Shown here piece by piece: positions 24,933 through 32,878 of a stretch of 64,000 nucleotides of DNA (its first letter is position 1; each line of letters opens with the position of its first letter). The position numbers and the translations under genes are program-made. The DNA is from Nocardia sp. (GTDB lineage Bacteria > Actinomycetota > Actinomycetes > Mycobacteriales > Mycobacteriaceae). Location: the NCBI RefSeq assembly GCF_025465275.1, contig NZ_JAODNK010000028.1:1-64000 (forward strand), in the 5' to 3' direction. The notes below the pieces were generated by a model, which saw only the letters and a program-made list of their open reading frames with translations, had not been told where the DNA came from and searched no databases.

Positions 24933-25565
24933 TCAATCGATCCGGTGAGTTCCTAGGCCGTCGCGCAGTAGATCGAAGGCACGATTGGCGGCCCGGACCG
25001 CTTCCGGGTAGCGATCTGCGGCGGACTCGCCCTCGACCAGGCATGCGTGATTCATGAAGGCGAGTTCGCGCTGTATCACGATCACCTGGGCGGCGATGAG
25101 GCGCGCGGTGAGCGGATCGAAATCGTTCTCGCGCAACGCATCTGCCAGTGAGTCCACCCCGCGTGAGGTGTAGCGCTGCAGCCTCGCCGCCAGAGTTTCG
25201 GTGCCGCTGATCAATTGGAGGAAGGCCATGATCTCGGGATCGTCGTTCAGGCCGCTGTTCGGATCGCGTCGCCGCAATGCGTCCAGTTGCGCTTCCCGCA
25301 GTGTGTCCAGCGGCTGATCGGTCCGACGTGCCCGGACCGTCCGGGCCGCTTCCTCCTCATGGTCGGCGAACCGTTGCAGGACAAGGTCTTCCTTCGTCGG
25401 GAAGTACGCGAACAGGGTGCGCCGGGAGACCTCTGCCTCGCGCGCGATATCGGTGATGGAGACCTGGTCGAACCCTGATTCCAGGAACATGCGGATTGCC
25501 GTCGCCGCGATCGTCTCGCGCAGGCGCACCTTCTTGCGTTCCCGCAATCCCATCGGTTCGGTCAT
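24933..25565 (-). CDS. TetR-family regulator
   Basis: 210 residues. HTH QVSITDIAREAEVSRRTLFA followed by YFPTKEDLVL; long C-terminal ligand domain. ATG 25565 (MTEPMGLRERKKVRLRETI). It diverges from the Rox-like flavoprotein gene at 25632 and is its likely repressor, with an inverted repeat between. Confidence 0.92.
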   Translation of the reverse strand: MTEPMGLRERKKVRLRETIAATAIRMFLESGFDQVSITDIAREAEVSRRTLFAYFPTKEDLVLQRFADHEEEAARTVRARRTDQPLDTLREAQLDALRRRDPNSGLNDDPEIMAFLQLISGTETLAARLQRYTSRGVDSLADALRENDFDPLTARLIAAQVIVIQRELAFMNHACLVEGESAADRYPEAVRAANRAFDLLRDGLGTHRID

Positions 25566-25584
25566 GCGATCACCCTATCGCATT

Positions 25585-25618
25585 AGTAGATCGAGTGTAT
25601 TCTTGCATCGAGTCTACT
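25585..25618. promoter_or_regulatory. Candidate TetR operator
   Basis: Inverted repeat AGTAGA (25585-25590) / TCTACT (25613-25618), each arm followed inward by a TCGA/CGAG element. It fills the gap between the TetR gene and the flavoprotein gene. Confidence 0.6.
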
Positions 25619-25631
25619 TTTGGAGGACGAC

Positions 25632-27059
25632 GTGCGGACCGAAGTGATCGTGGTCGGAGCCGGCCCGACCGGTTTGATGCTGGCCAATGAGCTCACCCTG
25701 GCCGGAGTACCGGTCGTAGTGCTGGAAAAGCAGCACACACGTAGTACGCAGTCCCGGGCGGGCGGGCTGCAGCCGCGCACCGCCGAAGTACTCGACCTGC
25801 GCGGATTATTGGATCCATTGCTCGACCGCGCGCTGCGCCGCGGCGAGTTCGGTGGCCATTTCGCCGGTGTCCCAGTCGAATTGGACTGCCGGACGTGGCA
25901 GACGCGCCATCCGTACCCGGTCGCCATTCCGCAGGCCCGGCTGGAGGCGTTTCTCGAACAGCGCCTCGTCGACCGAGGCGTGCCGGTGCTGCGCGGATAC
26001 GAGGTGTCCGGGATCGAGCAGGACGCCGACGGCGTCACGATCGGGGACATTCGCGGCAGCTATCTCGTCGCGTGCGATGGCGGGCACAGCGCGGTGCGCA
26101 AGTTGCTGGGTGTCCCTTTCCCCGGCACCGCGGGCACAATGTCCTCGGTGGTCGCGGACCTCACCCTCGCGTCCCGATCCGATGCGGTCAGCAGGTCATC
26201 CGAGCATTTCAGTCGGTACATCAGACACGCTGCCGGGTTTCTCGGTATCTTGCACCCCATTGAGGGCGATCAGTACCGGCTGATATTCGGCAAGCTCGGC
26301 GGTGAAGGACCCGATCGCGAAGTACCTGTCACGGCCGAGGAGGTCGACGAGGCGCTGCGGGCGGTATACGGGCCTGAGACGAAGTTGGGCGAATTGCGCG
26401 AGGCATCCCGGTTCAGTGACGCCACGCGGCAGGTCGAGCGCTATCGCGAGGGGAGAGTGCTGTTCGCCGGCGATGCGGCGCATATCCACCTGCCGATCGG
26501 CGGCCAGGGCGTGAACCTCGGCATCCAGGACGCCGTCAATCTGGGCTGGAAACTTGCTGCGACAGTGCAGGATTGGGCGCCCGCGGGGTTGCTCGACAGC
26601 TATCACACCGAGCGCCACCCCGTTGCCGCGCGGGTACTGCGCACCACCCGCGCCCAGGGCGTGATCATGAACCCGAGCCAGGACGAGAACCTCGCCGCGG
26701 TCCGCGATATGTTCACCGACCTGCTCCGGCTCCCCGAGGCCAACCACTTCATCTCAGGCCTGATGTCGGGCCTCGACACCCAGTACCCCGGCCTCGGCCC
26801 GCGCATGATCGACCTCGACCTGACCACCCCGGACGGCCCGACTCGAGTGAGCCGGCTGCTGCACTCCGGCCGCGGCCTACTGCTTTCCTTGGACAACACG
26901 CCGAGGTCGATCGGCCGCTGGGCGGACCGGGTCGACCACGTGACAGCCAAGGCCGATACGGAAATCGACGCCGTGCTGATCCGGCCCGACGGCTACATCG
27001 CCTGGTCCGCCGCTGACGGGCAACCCCTCGAAACCGCTCTCACCCGATGGTTCGGGTGA
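25632..27059 (+). CDS. FAD-dependent aromatic hydroxylase, Rox (rifampicin monooxygenase)-like
   Basis: 475 residues from GTG 25632, with GGAGG 6 bases upstream. Group A flavin monooxygenase: VIVVGAGPTGLMLANEL (FAD), a mid DG motif (VACDGGHSAVRKLLG) and GRVLFAGDAAHIHLPIGGQG. The stretch SDATRQVERYREGRVLFAGD to YHTERHPVAARVL is very close to N. farcinica Rox, which hydroxylates rifampicin and causes its decomposition. Overall similarity looks partial, so the substrate may be another aromatic. A divergent TetR controls it. Confidence 0.88.
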   Translation: MRTEVIVVGAGPTGLMLANELTLAGVPVVVLEKQHTRSTQSRAGGLQPRTAEVLDLRGLLDPLLDRALRRGEFGGHFAGVPVELDCRTWQTRHPYPVAIPQARLEAFLEQRLVDRGVPVLRGYEVSGIEQDADGVTIGDIRGSYLVACDGGHSAVRKLLGVPFPGTAGTMSSVVADLTLASRSDAVSRSSEHFSRYIRHAAGFLGILHPIEGDQYRLIFGKLGGEGPDREVPVTAEEVDEALRAVYGPETKLGELREASRFSDATRQVERYREGRVLFAGDAAHIHLPIGGQGVNLGIQDAVNLGWKLAATVQDWAPAGLLDSYHTERHPVAARVLRTTRAQGVIMNPSQDENLAAVRDMFTDLLRLPEANHFISGLMSGLDTQYPGLGPRMIDLDLTTPDGPTRVSRLLHSGRGLLLSLDNTPRSIGRWADRVDHVTAKADTEIDAVLIRPDGYIAWSAADGQPLETALTRWFG

Positions 27060-27075
27060 GAGCCGCCTGGCCTGT

Positions 27076-27813
27076 TTACTGAGCGGCGGGGTGCAGGCCC
27101 GGGTTCTCCGGGTGGATCTGCTCGATCCGGTCGCGCGCGGTATACATAGACCAGTAGTGCTCGGCGAGATCGTCGGGATCCACGACAGGGAACCCCGATT
27201 CCGGTGTGGCCGAGGCCGATTCGGCGATCTCGCTGCGAGCGATGTAGGCGGCGATGGCCAGCGTGCCGGCATAGATGCCGGCCTCGGCCAGCTCACCGTG
27301 TAGCGAATACGCGTAGTTGCGCGCCGCCGCCATGACAGGGCCGAGTCCGCTGAGTTTGGGCAGTGGTTCCACGGCCGTGTAACCGTTGGTGAGCAGGAAG
27401 GCGCCGTCTCCGCGCTCGATCCATTCCGGCAGCACTGCGCGGACCACTTCGATCGGGGTCAGCAACAGCAGCGGAACCAGGCCCTCGATAGTCGTGGCGT
27501 CGAGTTCCGCAGCGGGAGTGAAGCTCTGGTCGACACCGATGGGACCGTACTCGACAACATCGATACGACCGAAGCGCTGACGGATCTCCGCGATCAGGGC
27601 GGGCACCTGCGTGGGTTCGGACAGGTCGGCAGAAAAAGCGACCGCCTCGATGCCCTCGGTGGCCAGTTGTTCCGCGAGCGCTTCGAGCCGGTCCTTGCGC
27701 CGCGCCACCAGGGCGACCCGAAAACCTTCTTTCCCGAACCGGCGTGCCACCGACGCCCCGAGTCCGGTGCCTGCTCCGAAGACCGCGATCACTTTCGACA
27801 CGAGATTCTCCAT
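27076..27813 (-). CDS. SDR-fold protein lacking the YxxxK motif
   Basis: 245 residues. Cofactor site AVFGAGTGLGASVARRFG, then ARRKDRLEALAEQL and SADLSEPTQV (NADP type). The segment where Ser-Tyr-Lys should occur reads LLTNGYTAVEPLPKLSGLGP then VMAAARNYAYSL: neither YxxxK nor the usual Ser is at the expected place. It may be a non-canonical reductase or a non-enzymatic NADP sensor. ATG 27813; divergent from HxlR gene at 27906. Confidence 0.85.
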   Translation of the reverse strand: MENLVSKVIAVFGAGTGLGASVARRFGKEGFRVALVARRKDRLEALAEQLATEGIEAVAFSADLSEPTQVPALIAEIRQRFGRIDVVEYGPIGVDQSFTPAAELDATTIEGLVPLLLLTPIEVVRAVLPEWIERGDGAFLLTNGYTAVEPLPKLSGLGPVMAAARNYAYSLHGELAEAGIYAGTLAIAAYIARSEIAESASATPESGFPVVDPDDLAEHYWSMYTARDRIEQIHPENPGLHPAAQ

Positions 27814-27821
27814 TTCCTACT

Positions 27822-27868
27822 TTTTGTGCGGAGCCCCAGGATGGGCCATGATGAGAGTCCGTACAAAA
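27822..27868. promoter_or_regulatory. Candidate HxlR operator
   Basis: TTTTGTGCGGA (27822-27832) and TCCGTACAAAA (27858-27868), an 11-base inverted repeat with one mismatch in the gap between the SDR and HxlR genes. Confidence 0.65.
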
Positions 27869-27905
27869 GGCACATTCATGTCCGTGCCGGAGGGAAATGT
27901 GCGAA

Positions 27906-28310
27906 ATGAAGGTCAAGCCCGAATCCGATACCGCAGCCGTCATCGGGCCGTGCGCCGGCCTTCCGCCGGAACGGATAGTTTCCATCCGCCAGGTTCTCGA
28001 TCGCATCGGTGACAAGTGGAGCCTGCTGGTGATCGCCGTGCTGGAGGAAGGCCCACTGCGCTACACCGACCTGCACCGCGCGGTAACCGGTATCTCCCAA
28101 CGCATGTTGACCCTCACCCTGCGCCAGCTCACCCAGGATGGGTTGGTAGCCAGAACCTCCTACCCGGAGGTGCCCCCTCGCGTGGAGTACACCCTCACTC
28201 CGCTGGGCCGCGGGCTACTCGAAATCGTTACGGCACTGATCGATTGGACCTCCGAGCACCACGACGAGATCCATCGGAATCGCACCCGCATGGGGGATCC
28301 GCTCAAGTGA
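27906..28310 (+). CDS. HxlR-family transcriptional regulator
   Basis: 134 residues from ATG 27906; ATG 27897 is in frame but only 2 bases from the GGAGGG. HxlR winged helix: RIGDKWSLLVIAVLEEGPLR, DLHRAVTGISQRMLTLTLRQ, then LTQDGLVARTSYPEVPPRVEY. Such regulators sense electrophiles or quinones and activate or repress adjacent reductases. Likely controls the SDR gene. Its 3' end overlaps the convergent TetR gene by 8 bases. Confidence 0.92.
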   Translation: MKVKPESDTAAVIGPCAGLPPERIVSIRQVLDRIGDKWSLLVIAVLEEGPLRYTDLHRAVTGISQRMLTLTLRQLTQDGLVARTSYPEVPPRVEYTLTPLGRGLLEIVTALIDWTSEHHDEIHRNRTRMGDPLK

Positions 28311-28875
28311 GGGACTGGCTCGCGGTTCGCAGGTCTTGCAGGGCCGCCACAGCGTAAGGCGCCAAGTCGGCGTCGGGTTGGGCTTGCAGCCACTGGGCGT
28401 AGCCCTGTATGAATGCGAGGACGCCCAGCTCACCCGCGAGGTGTGCGGTCGAGTCCGGCACGCCGCGGGTGCGGAGGGCGTCGGTCATGGCTGCGGCCAG
28501 GCCGACGCTTTTGAGCGCATCGCGTGCTTGGAGCTCGCTGTTGGCGGCGATCGCGGCCTGTACGCGTGGAGCGAGTTCGCGGTTCATCGGGCCCATCGCG
28601 CTCGCGGCGCGTTCGAGGCCGGCCGCGACCGCTTCGAGCGGGGTAGCGCTCTCGGGCGCCTCTGCGATTCCCTCGGTCAGCAGCTGACACAGTGCCTGCT
28701 GCCCGGCCGCGAGGAGTTCGCGCTTATCGGTGAAGTGTCGGAAGAAGGTGCTTTTCGTGACTCCGGCGCGTTCGGCGATCTGCGTAACCGTCGTGGCGTC
28801 GTACCCGAGCTCGGTGAACAGGTCCACGGCAGCCAGGACGAGCCGTTCACGTGCACCAGGTTCCCATCGCGCCAT
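28303..28875 (-). CDS. TetR-family regulator
   Basis: 190 residues. HTH LGYDATTVTQIAERAGVTKS then TFFRHFTDKRELL. ATG 28875 directly beside a perfect 19-bp inverted repeat. It diverges from the NAD(P)-dependent epimerase-like gene at 28961 and is clearly its dedicated repressor. Confidence 0.92.
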   Translation of the reverse strand: MARWEPGARERLVLAAVDLFTELGYDATTVTQIAERAGVTKSTFFRHFTDKRELLAAGQQALCQLLTEGIAEAPESATPLEAVAAGLERAASAMGPMNRELAPRVQAAIAANSELQARDALKSVGLAAAMTDALRTRGVPDSTAHLAGELGVLAFIQGYAQWLQAQPDADLAPYAVAALQDLRTASQSLT

Positions 28876-28893
28876 CAGTCCACAATAGATGAC

Positions 28894-28940
28894 GGGACCG
28901 TTGTCTCATCACTCTGCTATGGTGATGAGACAACGGTCCC
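28894..28940. promoter_or_regulatory. Perfect 19-bp inverted repeat operator
   Basis: GGGACCGTTGTCTCATCAC (28894-28912) and its exact complement (28922-28940), 9-base spacer. It lies between the TetR start (28875) and the SD of the epimerase-like gene. Too long and symmetric for chance, with no T-tract, so an operator rather than a terminator. Confidence 0.85.
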
Positions 28941-28960
28941 ATCACTTTCGAGGGAGAGAC

Positions 28961-29842
28961 ATGCACGTATTCATCACTGGCGGCGCCGGTTTAATCGGCT
29001 CGGCCGTCGTTGCCGAACTACTCGGCAACGGTCACACCGTCCTCGCGCTGGCCCGCACCGATAAATCCGCGGCTGCCCTCGAAACCGCTGGCGCCGAGCC
29101 GATTCGGGGTGACCTTGCCGATCTGCCCACGCTCCGCGCCGCTGCTGCCAAGGCCGACGGCGTGATCCATCTGGCCTTCGCCAACGACTTCAGCAGTCCT
29201 GCCGCTGTCACGGCGGCGGTCGCCGAGGAGGGCGCCGCGCTGGCGGCCCTGGGTGCGGAACTTGTCGGTAGCGACCGCCCGTTCCTCACGGTTTCGGGCA
29301 CTCCGTCCGTTCCGGGCCGCGTGTCCACCGAGGCCGATCCGCTGCCCACCGACGGACTTGTCGGCGGTCGCAGCCGCTCGGTCATGTCGGTGCTGGACCT
29401 GGCCTCGCGCGGCGTCCGAAGCGCATCCATACGCCTGCCACGTACCGTGCACAATGACGGCGCAGGCGGATTCGCCGGTGTGCTGACCGGCACCGCGCGC
29501 CGCAATGGGGTGTCCGGCTATCCGGGCGACGGCGCGCAGCGCTGGCCGGCCGTGCACGCGCTCGACGCGGCTGTACTCTTCCGGCTGGTCCTGGAGAAGG
29601 CGCCGGCCGGCACCGCGTGGCACGCCGTGGCCGACGAGGGCGACGCCGTGCATGACATCGCCACGGTCATCGGCCGCAGGCTCGGACTTGCGGTGGAAGC
29701 CGTGCCGGAGCAGACATTCGGCCCCCTCGGCCCGATCTTCGCCACCGATCAACCCTCGTCGAGCGCCTACACCCGGCAGACACTCGGCTGGGAGCCCAGG
29801 CACCCGAGCCTGCTCGAAGACCTGGAGAACATCCAGCCCTGA
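28961..29842 (+). CDS. Extended-SDR NAD(P)-dependent epimerase-like protein
   Basis: 293 residues from ATG 28961 (SD AGGGAGA). MHVFITGGAGLIGSAVVAEL Rossmann motif, LARTDKSAAALETAGAEPIR (NADP-type beta-2), DGVIHLAF. The YxxxK region is replaced by GGRSRSVMSVLDLASRG, as in atypical SDRs of this sort. Likely a carbonyl reductase of unknown substrate, regulated by the divergent TetR. Confidence 0.88.
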   Translation: MHVFITGGAGLIGSAVVAELLGNGHTVLALARTDKSAAALETAGAEPIRGDLADLPTLRAAAAKADGVIHLAFANDFSSPAAVTAAVAEEGAALAALGAELVGSDRPFLTVSGTPSVPGRVSTEADPLPTDGLVGGRSRSVMSVLDLASRGVRSASIRLPRTVHNDGAGGFAGVLTGTARRNGVSGYPGDGAQRWPAVHALDAAVLFRLVLEKAPAGTAWHAVADEGDAVHDIATVIGRRLGLAVEAVPEQTFGPLGPIFATDQPSSSAYTRQTLGWEPRHPSLLEDLENIQP

Positions 29843-29887
29843 TCGCAGTGCTTGATGGCCGGGATCATCGGATAAGTGACGTTTATC

Positions 29888-29930
29888 GATCGGCCGGCTG
29901 CGGACGCGGGCATTGTCCGGCCGGCTATTA
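29888..29930. terminator. Possible terminator between convergent genes
   Basis: Imperfect GC-rich hairpin around CGGCCGG (29891-29897) and CCGGCCGG (29917-29924) with GGAC/GTCC inside, between the stops of the epimerase-like gene and the HxlR gene. No T-tract. Confidence 0.35.
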
Positions 29931-29942
29931 CTACGCCCCTGA

Positions 29943-30458
29943 CTATGAGTGACCCGCCCGTTGTCGGCGAGCAGCACGCAACTCCGGGTCGAGCCGCTCT
30001 CTCATCGCCTCGTCTGCCTGCGAGCCGGCCAGGAACGTAGCGTTGATCGCGGACAAGCGACGACCGCTGCGCTCGTCGTCGAAGACCGGCACGATCTCCT
30101 CCCCGGTGTCCTGATCGACCAGTACGACCTGGCCGCCTCCCGCCGCCGAATGCTTTGTGCCCCATGCGTATAGCGCGACCATGACTACGGCCAGATCCCG
30201 GCCCCGCGCGGTGGGCACGTACTCGAAACGCTTCGGGGCCGTCGAGTACTGCTCACGGGACACCAGACCCGTCTCGACCAGGCTGTGCAATCGCCGGGTC
30301 AGCATGGTCGGGGCGATGCCCAGGTTTCGTTGCAGCTCGTCGAATCGGGTGAACCCGTCCAGCACGTCGCGCATGATCACCAACGTCCACCAATCCCCGA
30401 CCAACTCCAGCGCGCCCGCGATCGGGCAGCCCATCGGTTCGAAACTGGTGCGTCGCAT
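29943..30458 (-). CDS. HxlR-family transcriptional regulator
   Basis: 171 residues. HxlR domain CPIAGALELVGDWWTLVIMR, FDELQRNLGIAPTMLTRRLH, then SLVETGLVSREQY, with a 60-residue C-terminal extension (VVLVDQDTGEEIVPVFDDER) typical of the longer actinobacterial HxlR proteins. ATG 30458. It diverges from the NmrA-like gene across paired direct repeats. Confidence 0.92.
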   Translation of the reverse strand: MRRTSFEPMGCPIAGALELVGDWWTLVIMRDVLDGFTRFDELQRNLGIAPTMLTRRLHSLVETGLVSREQYSTAPKRFEYVPTARGRDLAVVMVALYAWGTKHSAAGGGQVVLVDQDTGEEIVPVFDDERSGRRLSAINATFLAGSQADEAMRERLDPELRAARRQRAGHS

Positions 30459-30498
30459 TGGAAACCCTTCTCTACCGACCGGTGAATGACCACGTCAC

Positions 30499-30557
30499 TT
30501 GCATAATAGTAGTCGTACTGGCCGGTAGGCAACCGAGTCCATTGCATAATAGTAGTC
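30499..30557. promoter_or_regulatory. Paired direct repeats, candidate HxlR sites
   Basis: The 16-base sequence TTGCATAATAGTAGTC occurs at 30499-30514 and 30542-30557, in the gap between the HxlR and NmrA-like genes. Start-to-start distance is 43 bases, four helical turns. Confidence 0.7.
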
Positions 30558-30609
30558 ACTCCTCGTAGGGTCTGGTCCACTATCCGGAATCACGACGACG
30601 AGGTGTTTC

Positions 30610-31548
30610 ATGGCCACATCCACGACCCGTTCACACCCCCGGACCCTGGTGCTGGGCGCCACCGGCAGACACGGCCGCACCGGAGCTCGACTCGTCGAGC
30701 GACTGCTCGCCCACGGCCACCTGGTCCGGGTGCTGGCCCGCTCCGACGGTCCCGGTGCCGAGGATCTGCGGCGACGCGGGGTCGAGGTGGTGATCGGCGA
30801 TCTGCTCGATCGGCGATCCCTGCCGGGGGCGGTCGAGGACGTGGACGCGGTCTATTTCGCCTACCCGATCGCGCCGGGCGTCGTGCCCGCCGCCGCGAAT
30901 CTGGCGTCGGTCCTCCGCGAGGTCACACCGTCGCCGCGACTGGTCGTGATGTCGATGGCCGTGTCGCGCGCCGACAGCCCCAGCGGTTTGGGACGGGCGC
31001 AATGGACGGCCGAAGAGATATTCACCTGGGCCGGTCTCGAGCCGACAGTGCTGCGGGTGGCCGGGTTGTTCTACGAGAACATCCTGGTCCTGCATGCCCC
31101 GGCCATCCGCGCCACCCGCGCTTTCGCCAACAGCTTCGGCGCGGCCCGCACACCCTGGATCAGCGGATTTGACGCCGCAGACCTCGCCGCCGCAACGCTC
31201 ATCCACCCCGATAGACACGCCGGTGGCACCATCACCGACCCGCCCGCGGCCGAACTGCTCACCCACACCGACATCGCCGCAATCATCAGTGCCGAGATCG
31301 GCCACGACATCAGCTACACCCCCATCTCCCAGCGGCAATGGCACGACGAACTCGCCAACTCGCCGGAATCGGTGATCAACCCCGATATGGCACAACACAT
31401 TTCAACCATCGGCACCATGCTCGCCACCTCGACCACACCCCCGCCCGTCGCCCCCGACGCACACGCCCTCGCCGAACTGATCGGCCACCCGCCGACACCC
31501 TTCACCGACTTCGTCCACCAACACCGAAGCGAGTTCCAACCCCACTGA
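30610..31548 (+). CDS. NmrA-like NAD(P)-binding protein
   Basis: 312 residues. Atypical SDR: LVLGATGRHGRTGARLVERL (GxxGxxG), ARSDGPGAEDLRRRGVEVVI, GDLLDRRSLPGAVEDVDAVY. No YxxxK. Related proteins act as NADP-linked quinone reductases (QorB-like) or redox sensors. ATG 30610. Controlled by the divergent HxlR protein. Last chromosomal gene before the integrated element. Confidence 0.88.
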   Translation: MATSTTRSHPRTLVLGATGRHGRTGARLVERLLAHGHLVRVLARSDGPGAEDLRRRGVEVVIGDLLDRRSLPGAVEDVDAVYFAYPIAPGVVPAAANLASVLREVTPSPRLVVMSMAVSRADSPSGLGRAQWTAEEIFTWAGLEPTVLRVAGLFYENILVLHAPAIRATRAFANSFGAARTPWISGFDAADLAAATLIHPDRHAGGTITDPPAAELLTHTDIAAIISAEIGHDISYTPISQRQWHDELANSPESVINPDMAQHISTIGTMLATSTTPPPVAPDAHALAELIGHPPTPFTDFVHQHRSEFQPH

Positions 31549-31603
31549 CCCACCAGTTGCCGGGTGATCGTCATCGCCATCGGCGACAAGGGTAGAAAAC
31601 GAA

Positions 31604-31638
31604 AAACTCCCTGGCAGTTGAACTGTCAGGGAGTTTCG
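31604..31638 (+). terminator. Terminator at the left element boundary
   Basis: AAACTCCCTG (31604-31613) pairs with CAGGGAGTTT (31627-31636), with an inner CAG/CTG stem. It ends 3 bases before the left attachment repeat, so it stays with the chromosome. Confidence 0.75.
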
Positions 31639-31640
31639 AT

Positions 31641-31684
31641 TGTGCGCCATCAGGGACTTGAACCCCGAACCCGCTGATTAAGAG
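31641..31684. repeat. Left attachment site (attL), 44-bp repeat
   Basis: Identical base for base to 41602-41645. It contains the T-arm, acceptor 3' strand and part of the anticodon arm of tRNA-Lys (minus strand) but no 5' half, so it is not a functional tRNA gene. Confidence 0.95.
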
Positions 31685-31994
31685 ATACCGGCAGATCGCT
31701 TGTGGCTGAGCAGAACTCAGGTCGCGATGAGTATTCGACGCCGTTCCGTGGCGTCGATGTCGTCGCCGTTGTCGTCAACCGTGTCGTCCATCCGCGACCC
31801 TGCCATGCTCGGGACTTCTTTTCTCCTGCTTCCTCATACAGGCCATCCTCTGCGGAGGGAGGACGTGTCAAGGATGCCGTAGGCACCGCGTAGCGGACAC
31901 CGGCAGGTGGTCCTTGACTCGTCCTCCTGGAGCGAGACAATCAGGCCGCTGAGGAGGCGGGGAGTTGCTTCCGCACCACGGGCTTTCGGCAACC

Positions 31995-32036
31995 GGCTCT
32001 CCGGTACGGGCGGGAAGGTGCCCGTACCGGAGAGCC
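31995..32036. repeat. 17-bp perfect inverted repeat in element left end
   Basis: GGCTCTCCGGTACGGGC (31995-32011) and its exact complement (32020-32036), 8-base loop, no T-tract. Candidate transfer or replication structure, or a terminator. Confidence 0.6.
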
Positions 32037-32131
32037 AGCGTTCCCGGCGGATCGAGGGAGCCGGGAGCCTGCGGCCTGGAGTCGACGCCGTTGGCGACTC
32101 GCTGTCCGGCATCGTTGCCGGTGGCCGAGAA

Positions 32132-32147
32132 GGGGGCCGAAGCCCCC
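32132..32147 (-). terminator. GC hairpin after the zinc-ribbon gene
   Basis: GGGGGC-CGAA-GCCCCC, six-base stem with a tetraloop, 6 bases beyond the stop of the minus-strand gene at 32154. Confidence 0.6.
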
Positions 32148-32153
32148 GGGTGC

Positions 32154-32321
32154 TCAGTACCGCATCGCTTCCAGGGTCCGGCGACAGTCCCAGTAGGCAT
32201 CGAGGCACTTGCGGCACACCACGTCCTTCTCATCGCCGGGGACGTAGATGGGGAGGGTGTCGGTCGCCGGGTTGGGACAGTTCGGAGTCGTGCACTGGAC
32301 GGTGGAGGTGGTGGCGGTCAT
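32154..32321 (-). CDS. Small zinc-ribbon protein of the element
   Basis: 55 residues from ATG 32321 with AAGGAA upstream. Four cysteines in two knuckles, CTTPNC and CRKC, with a final conserved-looking CLDAYWDCRRTLEAM. Probable Zn-binding protein. Similar tiny zinc-ribbon genes are frequent on AICEs and actinobacterial plasmids with no known role. The hairpin after the stop supports a real gene. Confidence 0.65.
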   Translation of the reverse strand: MTATTSTVQCTTPNCPNPATDTLPIYVPGDEKDVVCRKCLDAYWDCRRTLEAMRY

Positions 32322-32566
32322 GGTGGGTTCCTTCCCTGGGGTGCTCGATCTGGGCATAGCCCGGACCGCGCTGAGAGGGCACGGAAAAGGGTGGGCGAAT
32401 GCCCATCACGCAGTGACGCGAAGCGCCCTTTGGAGCGCTCTCTCAGGGTGGTATGCCTTCGGCAGATCGATCGCCCCAGGGAAGTCCGTGACCGCTGCTA
32501 CCGCATCGGGTGGGTGACCGCGAACTGCCTCGATCCGGCGACCGACACCCGGAAGCGACCTCGGCG
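32322..32566. other. Non-coding stretch
   Basis: No credible gene. A partly symmetric pair CTGAGAG (near 32371) / CTCTCTCAG (near 32440) encloses GCGCC-rich DNA. It probably holds the promoter of the minus-strand zinc-ribbon gene. Confidence 0.4.
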
Positions 32567-32719
32567 ATGAGAACGACGTGGTGCGGTGAAGCCGGTCATG
32601 GCCATCTCACGCGCCCAGCAATGCATGATCCTGGTGAAGGTGAGCCGGAGGAATCAACCGGTTACTGCTGGTGCCCGCCGACGCGCCGGCCGCCGGAGGG
32701 AGCCTGCGAGTGTAGGTGA
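32567..32719 (+). CDS. Possible small Cys/His-rich protein
   Basis: 50-codon frame from ATG 32567. Product begins MRTTWCGEAGHGHLTR and ends YCWCPPTRRPPEGACECR, with five Cys and three His that could bind zinc. A perfect 9-bp hairpin lies 12 bases after the stop, as expected for a terminator. Against it: no clear ribosome site and overlap with other short frames. Confidence 0.35.
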   Translation: MRTTWCGEAGHGHLTRPAMHDPGEGEPEESTGYCWCPPTRRPPEGACECR

Positions 32720-32731
32720 GCCGTTAGCGTG

Positions 32732-32753
32732 GCGGCGGGCGTCAGCCCGCCGC
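32732..32753 (+). terminator. 9-bp GC hairpin
   Basis: GCGGCGGGC-GTCA-GCCCGCCGC, perfect stem followed by TCTTG. It lies after the small Cys/His-rich frame and before the HD gene. Confidence 0.55.
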
Positions 32754-32878
32754 TCTTGAACCTCTATAGGCAAATTCGGCAGTGACTCACAGAGCGTCCA
32801 GACGCGCATTTTTGGTGAGCACGGCGGTGCCCAACGATGGGGAACGAGTCTGGCTGATGGCACGTAGCATGACTACTT

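Larger units (their letters stand above)
31685..32153. other. Non-coding left end of the element
   Basis: 470 bases between attL and the zinc-ribbon gene. Short open frames here lack ribosome sites. It holds two strong hairpins, listed separately, and may carry oriT or the attachment-site arm sequences. Confidence 0.5.

Noticed and set aside
31641..31713. Second tRNA-Lys gene
   Set aside because: Only the 3' part shared with the att repeat is present; after 31684 the sequence diverges, so no cloverleaf can form.
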